From the NCBI GenBank assembly GCA_025594325.1, contig JANHCV010000005.1, positions 27,501-91,500 of the forward strand: a DNA stretch of 64,000 nucleotides, in the 5' to 3' direction. Made by a program: the position numbers and the translations under genes. The notes under the pieces are model-generated. The model was not told the origin of the DNA, did no database searches, and worked only from the letters and a program-made list of their open reading frames with translations. Shown piece after piece: positions 61,029 to 64,000 of the stretch; positions within the stretch are counted from its first letter, which is position 1, and the number at the start of each line of letters is the position of its first letter. Origin of the DNA: Blastocladiella emersonii ATCC 22665. Taxonomy: Eukaryota > Blastocladiomycota > Blastocladiomycetes > Blastocladiales > Blastocladiaceae.

Positions 61029-63801
61029 ATGGCGCACTTCAAGGTCGTCGACGAGGTAGGCGAGACCGTCCGCAACGAGTTTGTCCTCTTCCTGGAAAAG
61101 TACGCCGTGCTGCACCGCCCCGCGTGTGTGCCTCCCCGCTCACCCTCTACCCACGCACAGCTACACCCTGCGCGTGCACAAGCTGCGCCCCGCGCGGGCG
61201 GACGGCGACAGCTCGAACCCGACGTCCGACTTCAACCCGACGTCCGACGCCATGAACCCGACGTCCGACGACGCCTTCGAGTTCATCTATCCGTACCGCC
61301 AGCAGATCAAGGAGCTCAAGGCCACCGAGCGCACCACGCTGCAGGTCGACTTTGTCCACTTCAGCCAGTTCAACGACCGCATCGCGCGCGTCGTGCAGGA
61401 CCACTACGTGCGCTTCGAGCCGTACCTGCGCCGCGCCGTGCAGCTGTTCGTCCAGGCCCACGAGCCCGCCTACCTCTACAAGCCCAACCAGGCCAATTTC
61501 GGGGGTGCCTTTGCGACGGACGCGGCCGCCGCCAACGGGCCCATGCGCGAGTTCTGGGTCAGCTTCTCCAACCTGCCCACCACGTCGCGCCTGCGCGAGC
61601 TGCGCGGCGAGCACGTCGGGAAGCTCGTGTCGCTGTCGGGCACCGTGACGCGCACGTCCGAGGTGCGCCCGGAGCTGCTGTTCGGGTCGTTCGAGTGCGC
61701 CGAGTGCGGCACCGTCGTGGCCGACGTCGAGCAGCAGTTTGCCTTCACCGAGCCCATCATGTGCCAGAGCCCGACGTGCCAGAACCGCGTCGCGTGGACC
61801 CCGCTGCTCAGCCAGTCCAAGTTCTGCGACTGGCAAAAGGTGCGCGTCCAGGAGAACCCGGCCGAGATCCCCTCGGGCGCCATGCCGCGCTCGCTCGACG
61901 TGATCCTGCGCCACGAGACGGTCGAGCGCGCCAAGGCCGGCGACAAGGTCCGCTTCACCGGCACCGTCATCGTCATCCCCGACATCTCGCAGCTCGCCGT
62001 CCCCGGACGCAAGTTCGAGGCCGTCCGCAGCCAGGGCGGCCGCGGCCAGTCGGGCTTTGCTGAGGGCGTCTCCGGGCTCAAGGGGCTCGGCGTCCGCGAC
62101 ATGGGCTACAAGCTCGCCTTCCTCGCGTGCCACGCCGTCCCCGAGACCACCCACGTCGCGACGGGGCTCGGCCACGTCGACCTCGACGACGCGTCGGCCG
62201 ACGAGGTGGTAGCCTCGTTCACGCCCGAGGAGATTGTCGAGCTGCAGGACATGGTCAAGAACACGAACCTGTACAACGACCTGGTGCGGTCGATTGCGCC
62301 GCAGGTGTTTGGGCACGACGAGATCAAGCGCGGCATCCTGCTGCAGCTGCTCGGCGGCGTGCACAAGACGACGCGCGAGGGCATCAACCTGCGCGGCGAC
62401 CTCAACATCTGCATTGTCGGCGACCCGTCCACGGCCAAGTCGCAGTTCCTCAAGTACGTGGCGTCGCTGTCGCCGCGGTCCGTGTTCACGTCGGGCAAGG
62501 CGTCGTCGGCCGCCGGTCTCACGGCCGCCGTCATCAAGGACGAGGAGACGGGCGAGTTCACCATCGAGGCCGGTGCCCTCATGCTCGCCGACAACGGCAT
62601 CTGCTGCATCGACGAGTTTGACAAGATGGACATCCGCGACCAGGTGGCGATCCACGAGGCCATGGAGCAGCAGACGATTTCGATCGCCAAGGCCGGCGTG
62701 CAGGCGACGCTCAACGCGCGCACGTCGATCCTGGCGGCGGCGAACCCGGTGCACGGGCGGTACGACAAGCGGCTGTCGCTGCGGCAGAACATTGCCATGT
62801 CGGCGCCCATCATGTCGCGGTTCGACCTGTTCTTCGTGGTGCTGGACGAGTGCGACATGGCGACCGACATGCACCTCGCCGAGCACCTGGTGCGCGTGCA
62901 CCGGTTCCGCGAAGAGTACCTCGAGCCCGTGTACCCGCTCGAGCGCGTGCAGCGGTACCTGCGGTTCGCGCGCACGTTCCAGCCCAAGATGACCCACGAG
63001 GCCGCGCGCCTGCTGCGCCAGCAGTACAACGAGCTGCGCCAGGAGAACGACCTCAAGGCGCACCGCGTCACGGTGCGCCAGCTCGAGTCCATGGTCCGCC
63101 TGTCCGAGGCCCTCGCGCGCCTCCACTGCGACGAGAACGTGACGGTCCGGTACGTTGGCGAGGCGTTCCGCCTGCTCAAGAAGTCGATCCTGCACATCGA
63201 GACGGCCTCGGCCGATATCGAGCTCAACGACGACGCCGTCATGGCGGGCGCCGGCGGCGACGTGCAGCTGGCTCCGGGCGAGGACGACCTCGCGCAGATG
63301 GCTGCCGCGCAGCAGGCCGCGATGGCCGAGGCCGCCGCGGCCGCTGCTGCTGCTGCCGCTGGCGGCGAGGGTACCGCGCCCGCGGCGCCCACCAAGATGC
63401 AAATCAGCCAGGCGGACCTGCAGGCCATGACCGAGATGTTCGTGCTGCGGCTGCGCAACCGGTCGGACCCGTCGAGCGCCGACGCAGCGGGCGTCGACGA
63501 CGCGGGCGAGGGCGAGGGCGACGAGGGGATCCGGCGGTCGGCGCTCGTGCAGCACTACCTGGAGCAGCTCGAGAACGACATTAGCAGCGAGGCGGACCTC
63601 ATGTACTACCAGCGCAAGGCCGAGCTTGTGATCCGGCACCTGGTCAAGAAGGCGGGCGTGCTGCTCCAGCTCAAGCCCACCGAGTACCGCCAGTCGCAGT
63701 CGCAGCAGGCGGGCGCCGAGCCAGCAGCCTTCGCCGAAGAGGACGACGACGAGAACGACCCGTTCATCGTGCTCAACCCGACGTACCAGTTCGAGCTGTG
63801 A
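61029..63801 (+). CDS. MCM6: MCM6, subunit of the replicative helicase
   Basis: Part of the MCM2-7 hexamer that unwinds DNA at replication forks. Exons: 61029-61099 and 61161-63801 (904 codons with stop, 903 residues); intron 61 nt with a CACAG acceptor. Features: N-terminal domain, zinc finger CAECGTVVAD...CQSPTCQNR (about 203-232), MCM box with Walker A GDPSTAKSQFLKY (about 443), Walker B CCIDEFDKMD (about 504) and arginine finger SRFDLFFVV (about 576). An Ala-rich and acidic linker (about 745-830) precedes a C-terminal winged-helix-like region. The exon 1 join restores LENYTLRVHKL. An NPTSD triplet repeat lies near residues 42-60. Confidence 0.97.
61216..61269 (+). repeat. Three 15-bp repeats in the MCM6 N-terminus
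   Basis: AACCCGACGTCCGAC occurs at 61216-61230, 61234-61248 and 61255-61269, encoding NPTSD three times with 3- and 6-bp spacers, so the frame is kept. It lies in a poorly conserved part of MCM6 just after the intron. Confidence 0.95.
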
Positions 63802-64000
63802 TCTATCGGGCGGGTACCTCTTCGCATAATACAATCAATCGCATTCTGCATGACTGACCACGGAGTGAGTCGCGTGTCCAGGGAGCGCGCCGCCACGGCC
63901 GCCGCCGCCACGCGTCGTCCCTGCTGCATGAACTGAACTGAACTCCGTGATGCCCGCTGATCCCGCGAGCCGACGCGTCCACGGTCAGGGACTCGAATGT
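63802..64000. other. Downstream of MCM6 to window end
   Basis: 199 bp holding the MCM6 3' end (AT-rich around 63825-63845). A T-loop-like string near the last bases was examined for a tRNA and rejected. Confidence 0.5.

Noticed and set aside
63940-64000. tRNA-like T-loop string on the minus strand at the window end
   Set aside because: The 3' stem half CCCTG has no pairing partner on the 5' side within the window, and no D-arm or anticodon arm could be folded.
1-64000. CRISPR arrays, bacterial operons, riboswitches, rRNA
   Set aside because: None of the repeat structures has the length, spacing or conservation of a CRISPR array; the window is eukaryotic nuclear DNA with spliceosomal introns, and no rRNA or riboswitch core was seen.

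Overview
The window reads as nuclear DNA of a zoosporic (flagellated) fungus, most likely a chytrid or blastoclad. This rests on: very GC-rich coding sequence; short GT-AG introns (59-106 nt, mostly 5' GTGCGC or GTACGT and 3' TAG or CAG); fungal-type housekeeping proteins (CRM1, MCM6, RLI1, STI1, zeta-COP, a PPN1-like endopolyphosphatase, two ABCC transporters); and a DRC3 dynein-regulatory-complex gene, which only makes sense in a lineage with motile flagella. The species cannot be named from the sequence alone. Gene models below were built by eye. Every spliced model closes to a whole number of codons with all splice sites GT-AG, which is an internal check on the joins.

Layout. Bases 1 to about 16.7 kb are accessory DNA with no intact gene. 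They start with a less GC-rich stretch carrying three 18-bp repeats. From about 4.5 to 11.7 kb lies a decayed non-LTR retroelement with recognisable reverse transcriptase (YMDD box), RNase H, a C-terminal CCHC zinc finger and a long unexplained C-terminal extension, broken by frameshifts and mostly amber stops. From 11.7 to 16.7 kb there is gene-poor, CpG-rich DNA with several small tandem repeats and one TATA-like promoter lacking an obvious gene.

From 16.7 to 49.2 kb genes are packed in alternating orientation: kinesin-7 (-), DRC3 (+), SAM methyltransferase (+), STI1/HOP (-), BPG-independent phosphoglycerate mutase (+), F-box-like protein (-), basic low-complexity nuclear protein (+), endopolyphosphatase (-), ABCC transporter 1 (-), coatomer zeta (+), CAMK-like kinase (+), a 1269-residue zinc-finger protein (-) and ABCE1/RLI1 (-). 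Divergent pairs share promoters of roughly 200-500 bp; convergent pairs are separated by only 60-120 bp. From 49.2 to 52.3 kb is a second island of decay holding the remains of a gene with tandem Cys/His motifs. The last part (52.3-63.8 kb) carries exportin-1/CRM1 (+), ABCC transporter 2 (+), a 47-residue membrane protein (-) and MCM6 (+).

These are mainly independent housekeeping genes rather than a pathway cluster. Functional links are limited to the shared promoter of a microtubule motor and a flagellar axoneme gene, and the presence of two ABCC exporters. The most unusual material is the two decayed regions: the retroelement with its unrecognised C-terminal extension, the Cys/His-repeat gene remnant, and the recurrence of TAG among their disabling stops.
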